Notes under the pieces: generated by a model
What the model was told of the DNA's origin: nothing
Seen by the model: only the letters and a program-made list of their open reading frames with translations
Database searches by the model: none
Position numbers and translations under genes: made by a program
In this document: positions 9,029 to 18,467 of the stretch, piece after piece
How the letters are laid out: the number at the start of each line of letters is the position of its first letter
Position numbering within the stretch: the first letter of the stretch is position 1
NCBI RefSeq assembly: GCF_024347315.1
Contig: NZ_AP025460.1
Span: 2,480,001 to 2,544,000, forward strand
Direction: 5' to 3'
Length of the DNA: 64,000 nt
DNA from: Vibrio atlanticus
Lineage (GTDB): Bacteria; Pseudomonadota; Gammaproteobacteria; Enterobacterales; Vibrionaceae

Positions 9029-9865
9029 CTACATAGACGTAAAGAGATGAGACGGCGAAAAGCTTCTCATCTCTATCTGCATGGGTAACAAATGACCACC
9101 AAGAGTCACGGCGAAACGATACTGTTCATCCAACCGCCCCAAGCAACATTGCCAACCTGTAGAACTCTCGGTTTTCTCAGTAACATCCAACCCAACTCCA
9201 CTGTATATGCTGATTTCACCATGCAATCTAATTTCATCCTGCAAGTTTGGTTGAAAATCCGAAGCGTGAAGTGGCAATGTTTGCTCCGTCAGATTGGAGA
9301 AATCGAACGAAAAGCTTCGCAACGATGTGGCTAGCCCCTTGCCCGTCGCTTTGATATACGACTCCTTCAGCGCCCACAGATCGAAAAAGCGCTCTCTTTG
9401 TTCTTCTTTGCTGAGCTCAAGTAAATCCGTCAATTCCGTATCTGAAAAGTAGTGCTTCATGATCGAGTCGATATTGGTCGAGCTTCTGGCATGTTCGATA
9501 TCGACGCCTAATTGAAGTGACTTCCCTTCTCTCTGGCAAACTGCGATTAACAAATGTTCTTTGCTATGACTGATATTGAAATTCAGGCCGGTTTCTATTT
9601 GTTGTTTCTCAATTAATCTTGGCTTCCCTTTCTCACCATATTCAAAGCGCCACGCTTCAGGCATCAAATCAGAATAGCTAGACAGCACCTTTCTTAGGTA
9701 GTTTCTAACATACAGGGCCTGAATTTGAGATGAAGGCATTCGATAGCGCTCAACTTTGGCTATCTCGTCGGCCGTCAGTCTCTTTTTGAGCTGAGATACA
9801 TTGTCTGGCTGGTCATTCAAGTTACTCAGAGAACATAGCCACAAATCAACAACGGGAGTTTTCAT
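9029..9865 (-). CDS. pfaE: Phosphopantetheinyl transferase PfaE
   Basis: PfaE transfers 4'-phosphopantetheine from CoA to the conserved serines of the PfaA acyl carrier domains, without which the PUFA synthase is inactive. It is a 278-residue Sfp-type (two-half) enzyme. The magnesium-binding motif GVDIE lies at residues 120-124 (Asp122, Glu124). The second motif W164-x2-KE-x3-K172 (WALKESYIK) follows, and NFNISHSKEH lies at 96-104. It is transcribed divergently from pfaA across a 718-base AT-rich region. The ATG at 9865 is used, although its ribosome site is weak (GAGTT). The five ACPs in PfaA are the obvious substrates. Confidence 0.94.
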   Translation of the reverse strand: MKTPVVDLWLCSLSNLNDQPDNVSQLKKRLTADEIAKVERYRMPSSQIQALYVRNYLRKVLSSYSDLMPEAWRFEYGEKGKPRLIEKQQIETGLNFNISHSKEHLLIAVCQREGKSLQLGVDIEHARSSTNIDSIMKHYFSDTELTDLLELSKEEQRERFFDLWALKESYIKATGKGLATSLRSFSFDFSNLTEQTLPLHASDFQPNLQDEIRLHGEISIYSGVGLDVTEKTESSTGWQCCLGRLDEQYRFAVTLGGHLLPMQIEMRSFSPSHLFTSM

Positions 9866-10583
9866 TTAACTCGAACTCACTTCTATAAATCACTCTTCAA
9901 AACACGATTGGAACAACCCAATCGAACAAATTTAACTCACCTATGAATTAAGTGGAACCTAGAGAATACGGAAGGAAAACCCCCTTCATATGAGGACTTA
10001 AAACTAATTTTTAAAATAATAACAAATTAAAACACAGATCACACTTAGCCTTACACAAGAGGCATCCATTAAATGTTACTTACAAAAATATGACATAGAT
10101 CTCACCGACTTAAAATATAGAGTAAAAACACTAAAAAACAACTCATATCCATTAATTATCAACAAGTTAATTAAATTAAAAATACAAAAATCAAAACCAT
10201 GCCAAATTCATCTGGTCTGAACAGATCATAGTGGCCTCTGGGAGCATTGTATCGACCACTCACCTCGGGTAGCCTGCTCAACCATTAAACAAATTCACAC
10301 GTTTTCTTTGCGGATACCGACTTGTCGTTTAGTCAGACTTTGAACAGGATTTTAATGGACATCGCCTCAACATTTGAATGCCACCGTCGCGCATGAAACA
10401 CCTCCCCCACACTCGTAAGTCAACGCACTTCGAAAAACTAATTTCTATCTGGTTGCCGCCACTCAGCAACCTGAATTTTCAGCTGCGCTTCCCTAAGTCT
10501 GTTTCAGATTTTCTTTCTATAGCTTTAAAAGCGCAGCCTCAAAACACGACATCACTTTCTGTGATTTCTAGTGGAGACTCATA
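9866..10583. other. Divergent control region between pfaE and pfaA
   Basis: This is a 718-base region. Positions about 9990-10200 are very AT-rich, with many A/T runs, unlike the flanking genes. That is the composition nucleoid proteins such as H-NS favour (inference). A weak CRP-like sequence TATGA-N6-TCTCA lies at 10089-10104. A FadR-like palindrome lies at 10210-10226, followed by AGTGG/CCACT arms at about 10231-10261. No regulator gene is present here. A 68-codon frame at 10378-10584 overlaps the pfaA start (see findings). No -35/-10 pair could be assigned confidently. Confidence 0.6.
10210..10226. promoter_or_regulatory. FadR-like operator upstream of pfaA
   Basis: ATCTGGTCTGAACAGAT is a 17-bp near-palindrome (ATCTG/CAGAT arms). 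It agrees at 14 of 17 positions with the E. coli fadBA FadR operator ATCTGGTACGACCAGAT. It is centred about 366 bases upstream of the pfaA start. Fatty-acid-responsive control of a pfa operon has been reported in Photobacterium through a regulator called PfaF and independently of FadR. The protein that binds here is therefore open. Confidence 0.55.
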
Positions 10584-13500
10584 ATGAGCCAACCCGAGAC
10601 AAATACACCGGAATCAGTCGACGATTCTCGACTGAATAAACGCCTTAAAGATATGCCTGTCGCTATCGTTGGTATGGCGAGCATGTTTGCAAACTCTCGC
10701 TACCTGAATAAATTTTGGGATCTTATCAGCGAAAAGATCGATGCGATTACTGAAGTACCAGATACGCACTGGCGTCCAGAAGATTACTACGATTCAGATC
10801 GTACTACGCCAGACAAGTCTTACTGTAAGCGCGGTGGTTTCATCCCAGAAGTAGACTTCAACCCTATGGAGTTCGGTCTTCCGCCAAATATCCTAGAACT
10901 GACTGATACTTCACAGCTGCTTTCTTTGATCGTTGCAAAAGAAGTACTTGAAGATGCCAAGCTGCCTGAAGGCTACGATCGCGATAAGATCGGTATTACA
11001 CTCGGTGTAGGCGGTGGTCAGAAAATCGCTCAAAGCCTAAATGCTCGTCTTCAATACCCTGTTTTGAAAAAAGTCTTCAAGAGCAGTGGTATCAGCGACG
11101 ACGACAGCGAAATGCTGATCAAAAAATTCCAAGACCAATACATCCACTGGGAAGAGAACTCATTCCCTGGTTCATTGGGTAACGTAATTTCAGGTCGTAT
11201 TGCTAACCGCTTTGACCTTGGTGGCATCAACTGTGTAGTAGATGCTGCGTGTGCAGGCTCTCTAGCCGCAATGCGTATGGCTCTAAGTGAGCTGGTTGAA
11301 GGCCGCAGTGAAATGATGATCACAGGTGGTGTGTGTACTGATAACTCACCAACCATGTACATGAGCTTCTCTAAAACACCTGCGTTTACCACCAATGAAA
11401 CCATTCAACCTTTCGACATCGACTCAAAAGGCATGATGATTGGTGAAGGCATCGGCATGGTTGCTCTTAAGCGTCTTGAAGATGCAGAGCGCGACGGCGA
11501 CAGAATCTACTCAGTGATAAAAGGTGTCGGTTCTTCTTCGGATGGTAAGTTCAAGAGTATTTACGCACCTCGCCCTGAAGGACAAGCAAAAGCACTAAAA
11601 CGTGCTTACGATGATGCTGGTTTCGCACCGCACACGCTTGGCCTATTAGAAGCGCACGGCACAGGTACAGCAGCGGGTGATGTGGCTGAATTTGGTGGCC
11701 TAAACTCAGTGTTCAGCGAGAACAATGAAGAGAAGCAACACATTGCGCTAGGCTCTGTGAAATCTCAAATTGGTCACACTAAATCAACTGCGGGTACTGC
11801 AGGTTTAATCAAAGCGGCATTAGCACTGCACCACAAAGTACTGCCGCCAACGATCAACGTATCGGCTCCGAATCCTAAGTTGGATATCGAGAACTCACCG
11901 TTCTACCTAAACACACAAACGCGTCCTTGGATGAAACGTGTCGACGGCACACCACGCCGTGCAGGTATCAGCTCATTCGGTTTTGGTGGCACTAACTTCC
12001 ATGTTGTATTGGAAGAGTACACGCCAGAGCACGCTCGCGGTGACAAATACCGTCAGCGCCAAGTACCGCAAACACTGTTATTCAGCGCGGAATCTCGTCA
12101 AGCACTGATCAATGAGCTCAACCAGGTTTCAACTCAAGCTGCAGACGCTGTGTTCAAACTGGAAGCGCTTGCTGAGCAGCACGCTCTACGCGAAGTTAAC
12201 GCTAAGCACGCTCGTCTTGGTTTAGTTGTAACTGACCAAGCAGACCTTCAAGCGCAACTGACTCAGGCTGTTTCTATGCTTGAGAGCCAAACCAAAACAC
12301 ATTGGCAGATGCCAAACGGTACTAGCTACCGTGAGTCGGCACTGATTGCAGAAAATGGTGCAGGTAAAGTGGCAGCACTATTTGCCGGTCAAGGTTCGCA
12401 ATACCTAAACATGGGTCGTGAGCTTGCGTGTCACTACCCAGAGATGCGTCAACAGCTTGCTCAAGCGGATCAAGTATTTGGTCAGCACAAGAAAACGGCT
12501 CTGTCGCAAATTCTGTTCCCAATTCCAACTTTCACACCAGAAGCAACCAAAGCTCAAGAAGCGGTGTTAACCAACACGGCCAATGCTCAAAGTGCGATTG
12601 GTACTGTGTCTATGGGTCAGTTCGACATCATGACTCAAGCTGGCTTCAAAGCCGACATGGTCGCAGGCCACAGCTTTGGTGAGCTAAGCGCGTTATGTGC
12701 ATCGGGTGTTATCTCGCAAGACGATTACTACCAGCTAGCTTTCGCTCGTGGCGATGCGATGGCAGCGACACCAGAACAAGGCGACAGTGGTACGATGTTT
12801 GCGGTCATCCTAGACGCAGACAAACTTCCAGCCGTTGAAAGCTGCATCAGCCAATTCGAAGGCGTGAGCATTGCCAACTACAACGCTCCGACTCAACTGG
12901 TTATTGCAGGTCCAACTGCGACGGTTCAACAAGCAGCGCAAGCGCTAACAGAACTAGGCTTCAAAGCGATTGCTCTGCCAGTGTCTGGTGCTTTCCACAC
13001 ACCGCTTGTTGCTCACGCTCAAAAACCATTTGCTTCTGCAATTGACAAAGCTTCATTTAGCGCTCCAACGCTGCCGCTTTACTCGAACGCAACGGGCAAA
13101 CTGCACAGCAAAGACGCTAAAGCGATCAAGAAAGCGTTCAAGCAACACATGCTGCAATCGGTTCGTTTCAGTGAACAAATTGAAGCGATGTATGAAGCCG
13201 GTGCGCGTGTATTCGTTGAGTTCGGTCCGAAGAACATTCTTCAAAAACTGGTTGAGAAAACATTGGCTGATAAGAACGAAGAGCTTTACGCAATCAGTAT
13301 CAACCCAAGCCCTAAAGGCGACAGTGACCAACAGCTTCGTTTAGCTGCGGTTCAACTGTGTGTGGCAGGTGTTTCATTAGACAACATTGACCCTTACCAA
13401 GCTGACATTGCTGAACCTGCAAAGGCATCACCAATGAACATCAAGCTGAATGCAACCAACTACATCAGCCCTGCTACTCGTAAGAAAATGGATCAATCAT

Positions 13501-16500
13501 TGGCTTCGGGCAACGTCACCGAAAAGACTGAGATTGTTGAAGTGAAAGTTGAAGTCGAGAAAATCGTGGAAAAAGAAGTGATTAAAACAGAAATCGTTGA
13601 AGTACCTGTGGCTGCTCCTCAAGCTTCAAATGTACAACAGTCAACTGCTCCAGCACCAAGTGCACAAGTAGTAACAGCAGCTCAGCAGCCACAAGTGGCG
13701 CAATCTGCACCAGCGACTATTCAGCCAGCAGCTCAAGTAACAGTTGATGAATCTTCACTGCAATCGTTCTTCAATGCTCAACAACAAGCAGCAGAAGTAC
13801 ATCAGCAATTCTTGGCGATTCCTCAGCAATACGGTGACACATTCAACACCCTAATGTCTGAGCAAGCGAAAATGGCAACAGCAGGCGTAGCAATTCCTGA
13901 GAACCTACAGCGTTCTATGGAAATGTTCCACCAGCACCAAGCTGAAACGCTAAAAGCGCACGCTCATTACCTAGAAATGCAAGCGCACAGCAACAACTCA
14001 GCACTTAATATGCTGACGCAAGGTTCAGTACAAACGGCACAACCAACCTTCGTTGCGCCAGTAAATGCTCAACCAGCGATTCAAGCTCCAACTACTCCAG
14101 CAGCTATCGTCCAACAGGCGGTAGCTCAAGTACAGACTGCTCCTGTACAAGCTCAGCCTGTTCAAGCTGCGCCGGTTCAAAATACAACAACTCAGAAAGC
14201 TCCAGTACAGAAAACCGCTCCTGCTCCACAAGTAGCGGCTCAAGCGGCAGCGCCTGTTGCAGCTCAACCTGTGCCAGTTAAAGCGCAACCGGCTCCTGTG
14301 GCTGCACCAGTAGCAGTACAATCAGCAGATGCTGAGAAAGTGATGCTAGAAGTGGTCGCCGAGAAAACGGGTTACCCAACAGAAATGCTTGATCTAGAAA
14401 TGGACATGGAAGCAGACCTTGGTATCGACTCAATCAAGCGCGTAGAGATCCTTGGTACCGTTCAAGACGAAATGCCGAATCTACCTGATCTGAACCCTGA
14501 AGATTTAGCTGAGTGTCGTACTCTTGGTGAAATCGTCGAGTACATGAACAGTAAAAGCATGAACAGCAAGATGCCAGCATCAGCGCCTGTGGCAGCACAG
14601 CCAAGCGCAACTGCTCCTGTTCAAGCCGCTAACGGTCTTGATGCGAAAGTCGTTCAACAAACCATGCTAGAAGTGGTTGCTGAGAAGACAGGTTACCCAA
14701 CGGAAATGCTTGATCTAGAAATGGATATGGAAGCAGACCTTGGTATCGACTCAATCAAACGTGTTGAGATTCTTGGTACGGTTCAAGATGAACTGCCTAC
14801 TCTTCCAGAGCTAAATCCTGAAGACTTAGCAGAGTGTCGCACTCTTGGCGAGATCGTTGCTTACATGAACAGCAAGCTTCCGGCTTCTGCTCCTGTAGTC
14901 GCTCAAACTGCAGCAACTTCAGTTCAAGCAGCTAGCGGTTTAGATGCCGCTGTCGTTCAGAAAACCATGTTAGAAGTGGTAGCAGAGAAGACGGGCTACC
15001 CGACTGAAATGCTAGACCTAGCAATGGACATGGAAGCTGACCTTGGTATCGACTCAATCAAGCGTGTTGAAATTCTAGGTACGGTTCAAGACGAACTACC
15101 GACTCTTCCAGAGCTAAACCCTGAAGACTTAGCTGAATGTCGCACTCTAGGCGAAATCGTAGCCTACATGAACAGCAAGCTTCCGGCTTCTGCTCCAGCA
15201 GCTCAAGTATCTGCACCAGCGCAAGCAGTCTCAAACGGTTTAAACGCCGAGCAAGTTCAAAGCACAATGTTGAGCGTAGTGGCTGATAAAACGGGCTACC
15301 CAACAGAAATGCTAGACCTAGCAATGGATATGGAAGCAGACCTTGGCATCGACTCAATCAAACGTGTTGAGATCCTTGGTACGGTTCAAGACCAGCTACC
15401 AACATTGCCAGAGCTGAACCCTGAAGATCTAGCTGAGTGTCGTACACTAGGCGAAATCGTTGCTTACATGAACAGCAAGCTAGGCGCTAATGAAGCTCCT
15501 AACGCAGCGCCTGCTCCAGAAGCAGCTACAGCCTCAGTAGAAAGCGCAAGCAACGACCTAAATCCTGCTCACGTTCAATCAACAATGATGGAAGTGGTTG
15601 CCGACAAAACAGGCTACCCAGCAGAAATGCTCGACCTAGCGATGGACATGGAAGCAGACCTTGGTATCGACTCAATCAAACGCGTTGAGATCCTAGGTAC
15701 GGTTCAAGACCAGCTACCAACGCTGCCAGAACTGAATCCTGAAGACTTAGCTGAGTGTCGTACGCTTGGTGAAATCGTTACCTACATGCAAAGCAAGCTA
15801 TCCGCTGCTGCACCCGTAGCGACTCCTAAAGCTGAATCAGTAACGCCTATCGCAGAAACAGCGACAGCGGAACTTCCTCCACACAATGAGGTAGCGCTAA
15901 AAAAGCTACCAGCGGCAGATAAACTCGTCGATTGTTTCTCAAAAGACGCTTGTGTCGTGATCACAGATGATGGTCACAACGCCGGTGTTCTAGCAGAAAA
16001 GTTGACCGCTAACGGCATTCAAGTTGCCGTAGTGCGTAGTGCCCTTTCTGCCGCGTCACCTTTAAACAGTGAAATCGCAAGCTACACACTCAACAGCGTC
16101 GATGATGCTGGTGTGACTGCGGTTATTAACGACATCGAAGCAGACCTTAAAACGTCGAACAAAGTGATTGCTGGCTTCATTCACCTACAAGCTATCGTTG
16201 ATGCAAAACAAAGCAACGAGCAAGCGGTTAACTTGAATGCAGACTCAAGAGCTTCGCTAACCACAGCGTTCTTGTTCGCGAAGCACCTAAATGGCCAACT
16301 GAATGCTGTTTCTGGTCGCAGCGTGTTCTTCACGCTAAGCCGTATCGATGGTGGCTTTGGTTACCTAGATACTAAGCAACTAGCAAATGCAGAACTTAAC
16401 CAAGCCGCGTTGTCTGGTCTAACTAAGACACTGAGCCATGAATGGTCAAACGTATTCTGCCGTGCATTAGATGCTGACGCTTCGATTGATGCTCGTCACC

Positions 16501-18467
16501 TAGCTGAAGCTATCACAGGCGAACTGTTCGATATCGATACCAACACGGTTGAAATCGGCCTTAGCCATGCGGAAAACGGGGAATCTGGTCGTGCAACATT
16601 GATTGCGACAACACCAGGTGATGCGCAAACCAAAAACGCAGGTGCTCAGCTCACCAAGAGCGACAAAGTTCTGGTGACGGGTGGCGCTAAAGGCGTGACG
16701 TTTGAATGTGCACTGACACTTGCTAAGCAATGTAAGTCTCACTTCATTCTTGCAGGTCGTAGTAAGCATATTACTTCAGCTGAGCTACCTCAGTGGGCAC
16801 AAGGCAAGCAAGAGAAAGAGCTAAAACCAGCGGCTATCGCTCACCTACAAGCAACAGGTGACAAACCAACGCCGAAGAAAGTTGATACCTTGCTAAAACC
16901 GGTATTGAGCAGCCTTGAAATCAACGCAGCACTTGCCGCTTTCAACGAGATTGGCGCGAGCGCTGAGTACCTAAGCCTAGATGTATCGAACCATGAGTCG
17001 GTAGCGAAAACACTGGCGAATTTCGACGGCATCACGGGTCTTATCCACGGTGCAGGTGTACTGGCTGACAAACACATTCAAGACAAAACACTTGATGAAC
17101 TGAACATGGTTTACGGCACGAAAGTGGGCGGACTAGAAGCGGTTCTTGGTGGTCTTGATAGCAGTAAGCTAAAACTGATTGCGATGTTCTCTTCGGCGGC
17201 GGGCTTCTACGGAAACACAGGCCAAAGTGATTACTCAATGTCTAACGAAATCCTAAACAAAGCGGCTCTGCAACTGTCTGCTCGCTACCCTCAAGCGAAA
17301 GTGATGAGCTTCAACTGGGGACCGTGGGACGGTGGCATGGTCAACGCAGCACTGAAACGTATGTTCACCGAGCGCGGCGTGTATGTTATTCCTCTTCAAG
17401 CAGGTGCAGAACTATTTAGTTCTCAACTGCTGAACGAAACTGGCATTCAACTGCTGGTTGGTACTAGCATGCAAGGTTCTGACAACAAGGAAGATGCTGT
17501 AAAAAAGCTTAATGCGGAGTCTGTGCATCTTGCAGAGAGTCCGCTGAATAAAAGCATTACTGTGACACGTAATCTTGATCCTAAGGCATTGCCTTTCATT
17601 CAAGATCACTGCATTGCCGGTAACCCAGTGTTACCGACAGTGTGTGCCATTCAATGGATGCGTGAAGTCGCTGAGCAACTGTTAGGGGTGAACGTTAGCG
17701 TTCACAACTACAAACTGCTGAAAGGTGTGATTTTTGATACTGATGAAGTGCAAGAGCTAACGCTTGTCTTGTCTGCAGACACTAAGAAGCCGTCCTCTGA
17801 TGCTAAATCAAAAGGTCAGCTAAAAGCAGTGATCAGTTGCCAAGGGCGACCACAGTATCAAGCTCAGTTGCAAGTTGCCTCTGTGCAAGTGTCTGAAGAT
17901 GTTCAACAAGCGTCGACAAAGCGCTTTGAAGCCAACACTTCAGCACCTGTAACAACGGCACAAGCTTTATACAGCGACGGCACTCTGTTTCATGGACCAA
18001 GACTGCAAGGTATTACCTCAGTTGAACGTTTTGACGACTTAGGCTTATTGGCTCAATGCCAGTTGCCTCAGATTGAAAACAGCGACTGCGGATCATTTAT
18101 TCCTAAGCAAGGTTTTGGTGATAGCCAGCCATTTGCTGAAGATTATCTGTTGCAAGCCATGCTGGTATGGGCTCGATTGAAGTACGGCGCGGCAAGCCTA
18201 CCGTCTGCAATCGGTGAGTTTATTTGCTACGCACCGATGCACAATGGTGACCAAGGTTGGCTAGAGCTGAGCGTAATAAAAAGCACGGCTCGTTCACTGC
18301 AAGCTGATATCTCGCTTTACCACCAAGATGGTCGTTTAAGCGCAGTAATAAAAGGTGCCAAAGTCACTATCAGCAAGAGCTTAAATGACGCATTTTTACC
18401 GAAATCTAGCTCAGCAGTGTCGAAGAAAGAGGCGACTAAGAACCCAGAAAAGGAGCAATTGTCATAG
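10584..18467 (+). CDS. pfaA: Omega-3 PUFA synthase subunit PfaA (KS-AT-5xACP-KR-DH-like)
   Basis: This is the largest subunit of the iterative PUFA synthase, 2627 residues. Domain order is as follows. Ketosynthase at about 25-490 with Cys223 in DAACAGS, His358 in EAHGTGT and His398 in IGHTKS. Malonyl-CoA acyltransferase at about 600-910 with Ser697 in GHSFGE. A long Ala/Pro/Gln linker. Five ACPs whose LGIDSIKRVEIL motifs carry the pantetheinyl serines at 1283, 1390, 1491, 1591 and 1697. Ketoreductase at about 1850-2250 with nucleotide motif TGGAKG near 2032 and active-site region FSSAAGFYG...YSMSNE. A C-terminal dehydratase-like hotdog region with HxxxGxxxxP at His2342. GTGGAGA precedes the ATG. 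pfaB begins within the stop codon. Confidence 0.97.
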   Translation: MSQPETNTPESVDDSRLNKRLKDMPVAIVGMASMFANSRYLNKFWDLISEKIDAITEVPDTHWRPEDYYDSDRTTPDKSYCKRGGFIPEVDFNPMEFGLPPNILELTDTSQLLSLIVAKEVLEDAKLPEGYDRDKIGITLGVGGGQKIAQSLNARLQYPVLKKVFKSSGISDDDSEMLIKKFQDQYIHWEENSFPGSLGNVISGRIANRFDLGGINCVVDAACAGSLAAMRMALSELVEGRSEMMITGGVCTDNSPTMYMSFSKTPAFTTNETIQPFDIDSKGMMIGEGIGMVALKRLEDAERDGDRIYSVIKGVGSSSDGKFKSIYAPRPEGQAKALKRAYDDAGFAPHTLGLLEAHGTGTAAGDVAEFGGLNSVFSENNEEKQHIALGSVKSQIGHTKSTAGTAGLIKAALALHHKVLPPTINVSAPNPKLDIENSPFYLNTQTRPWMKRVDGTPRRAGISSFGFGGTNFHVVLEEYTPEHARGDKYRQRQVPQTLLFSAESRQALINELNQVSTQAADAVFKLEALAEQHALREVNAKHARLGLVVTDQADLQAQLTQAVSMLESQTKTHWQMPNGTSYRESALIAENGAGKVAALFAGQGSQYLNMGRELACHYPEMRQQLAQADQVFGQHKKTALSQILFPIPTFTPEATKAQEAVLTNTANAQSAIGTVSMGQFDIMTQAGFKADMVAGHSFGELSALCASGVISQDDYYQLAFARGDAMAATPEQGDSGTMFAVILDADKLPAVESCISQFEGVSIANYNAPTQLVIAGPTATVQQAAQALTELGFKAIALPVSGAFHTPLVAHAQKPFASAIDKASFSAPTLPLYSNATGKLHSKDAKAIKKAFKQHMLQSVRFSEQIEAMYEAGARVFVEFGPKNILQKLVEKTLADKNEELYAISINPSPKGDSDQQLRLAAVQLCVAGVSLDNIDPYQADIAEPAKASPMNIKLNATNYISPATRKKMDQSLASGNVTEKTEIVEVKVEVEKIVEKEVIKTEIVEVPVAAPQASNVQQSTAPAPSAQVVTAAQQPQVAQSAPATIQPAAQVTVDESSLQSFFNAQQQAAEVHQQFLAIPQQYGDTFNTLMSEQAKMATAGVAIPENLQRSMEMFHQHQAETLKAHAHYLEMQAHSNNSALNMLTQGSVQTAQPTFVAPVNAQPAIQAPTTPAAIVQQAVAQVQTAPVQAQPVQAAPVQNTTTQKAPVQKTAPAPQVAAQAAAPVAAQPVPVKAQPAPVAAPVAVQSADAEKVMLEVVAEKTGYPTEMLDLEMDMEADLGIDSIKRVEILGTVQDEMPNLPDLNPEDLAECRTLGEIVEYMNSKSMNSKMPASAPVAAQPSATAPVQAANGLDAKVVQQTMLEVVAEKTGYPTEMLDLEMDMEADLGIDSIKRVEILGTVQDELPTLPELNPEDLAECRTLGEIVAYMNSKLPASAPVVAQTAATSVQAASGLDAAVVQKTMLEVVAEKTGYPTEMLDLAMDMEADLGIDSIKRVEILGTVQDELPTLPELNPEDLAECRTLGEIVAYMNSKLPASAPAAQVSAPAQAVSNGLNAEQVQSTMLSVVADKTGYPTEMLDLAMDMEADLGIDSIKRVEILGTVQDQLPTLPELNPEDLAECRTLGEIVAYMNSKLGANEAPNAAPAPEAATASVESASNDLNPAHVQSTMMEVVADKTGYPAEMLDLAMDMEADLGIDSIKRVEILGTVQDQLPTLPELNPEDLAECRTLGEIVTYMQSKLSAAAPVATPKAESVTPIAETATAELPPHNEVALKKLPAADKLVDCFSKDACVVITDDGHNAGVLAEKLTANGIQVAVVRSALSAASPLNSEIASYTLNSVDDAGVTAVINDIEADLKTSNKVIAGFIHLQAIVDAKQSNEQAVNLNADSRASLTTAFLFAKHLNGQLNAVSGRSVFFTLSRIDGGFGYLDTKQLANAELNQAALSGLTKTLSHEWSNVFCRALDADASIDARHLAEAITGELFDIDTNTVEIGLSHAENGESGRATLIATTPGDAQTKNAGAQLTKSDKVLVTGGAKGVTFECALTLAKQCKSHFILAGRSKHITSAELPQWAQGKQEKELKPAAIAHLQATGDKPTPKKVDTLLKPVLSSLEINAALAAFNEIGASAEYLSLDVSNHESVAKTLANFDGITGLIHGAGVLADKHIQDKTLDELNMVYGTKVGGLEAVLGGLDSSKLKLIAMFSSAAGFYGNTGQSDYSMSNEILNKAALQLSARYPQAKVMSFNWGPWDGGMVNAALKRMFTERGVYVIPLQAGAELFSSQLLNETGIQLLVGTSMQGSDNKEDAVKKLNAESVHLAESPLNKSITVTRNLDPKALPFIQDHCIAGNPVLPTVCAIQWMREVAEQLLGVNVSVHNYKLLKGVIFDTDEVQELTLVLSADTKKPSSDAKSKGQLKAVISCQGRPQYQAQLQVASVQVSEDVQQASTKRFEANTSAPVTTAQALYSDGTLFHGPRLQGITSVERFDDLGLLAQCQLPQIENSDCGSFIPKQGFGDSQPFAEDYLLQAMLVWARLKYGAASLPSAIGEFICYAPMHNGDQGWLELSVIKSTARSLQADISLYHQDGRLSAVIKGAKVTISKSLNDAFLPKSSSAVSKKEATKNPEKEQLS
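14338..15795 (+). repeat. Five tandem ACP-coding repeats of about 300 bp inside pfaA
   Basis: The acyl carrier modules are nearly identical and recur with pantetheinyl-serine codons at 14430, 14751, 15054, 15354 and 15672, giving spacings of 321, 303, 300 and 318 bases. Neighbouring copies share small variants in order: DLEMDME in copies 1-2 and DLAMDME in 3-5; DEMPNLPDL in 1, DELPTLPEL in 2-3 and DQLPTLPEL in 4-5. This pattern suggests stepwise tandem duplication. Confidence 0.95.

Noticed and set aside
9043..9074. Terminator between thioesterase and pfaE
   Set aside because: AGAGATGAG/CTCATCTCT can form a stem, but it lies inside the pfaE 3' coding end, has a 14-base loop and is not followed by Ts.
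14025..14321. Antisense frame inside pfaA linker
   Set aside because: The linker codons are biased to Ala/Pro/Gln, which leaves the opposite strand open by chance. The peptide is low-complexity R/S/L/Y.
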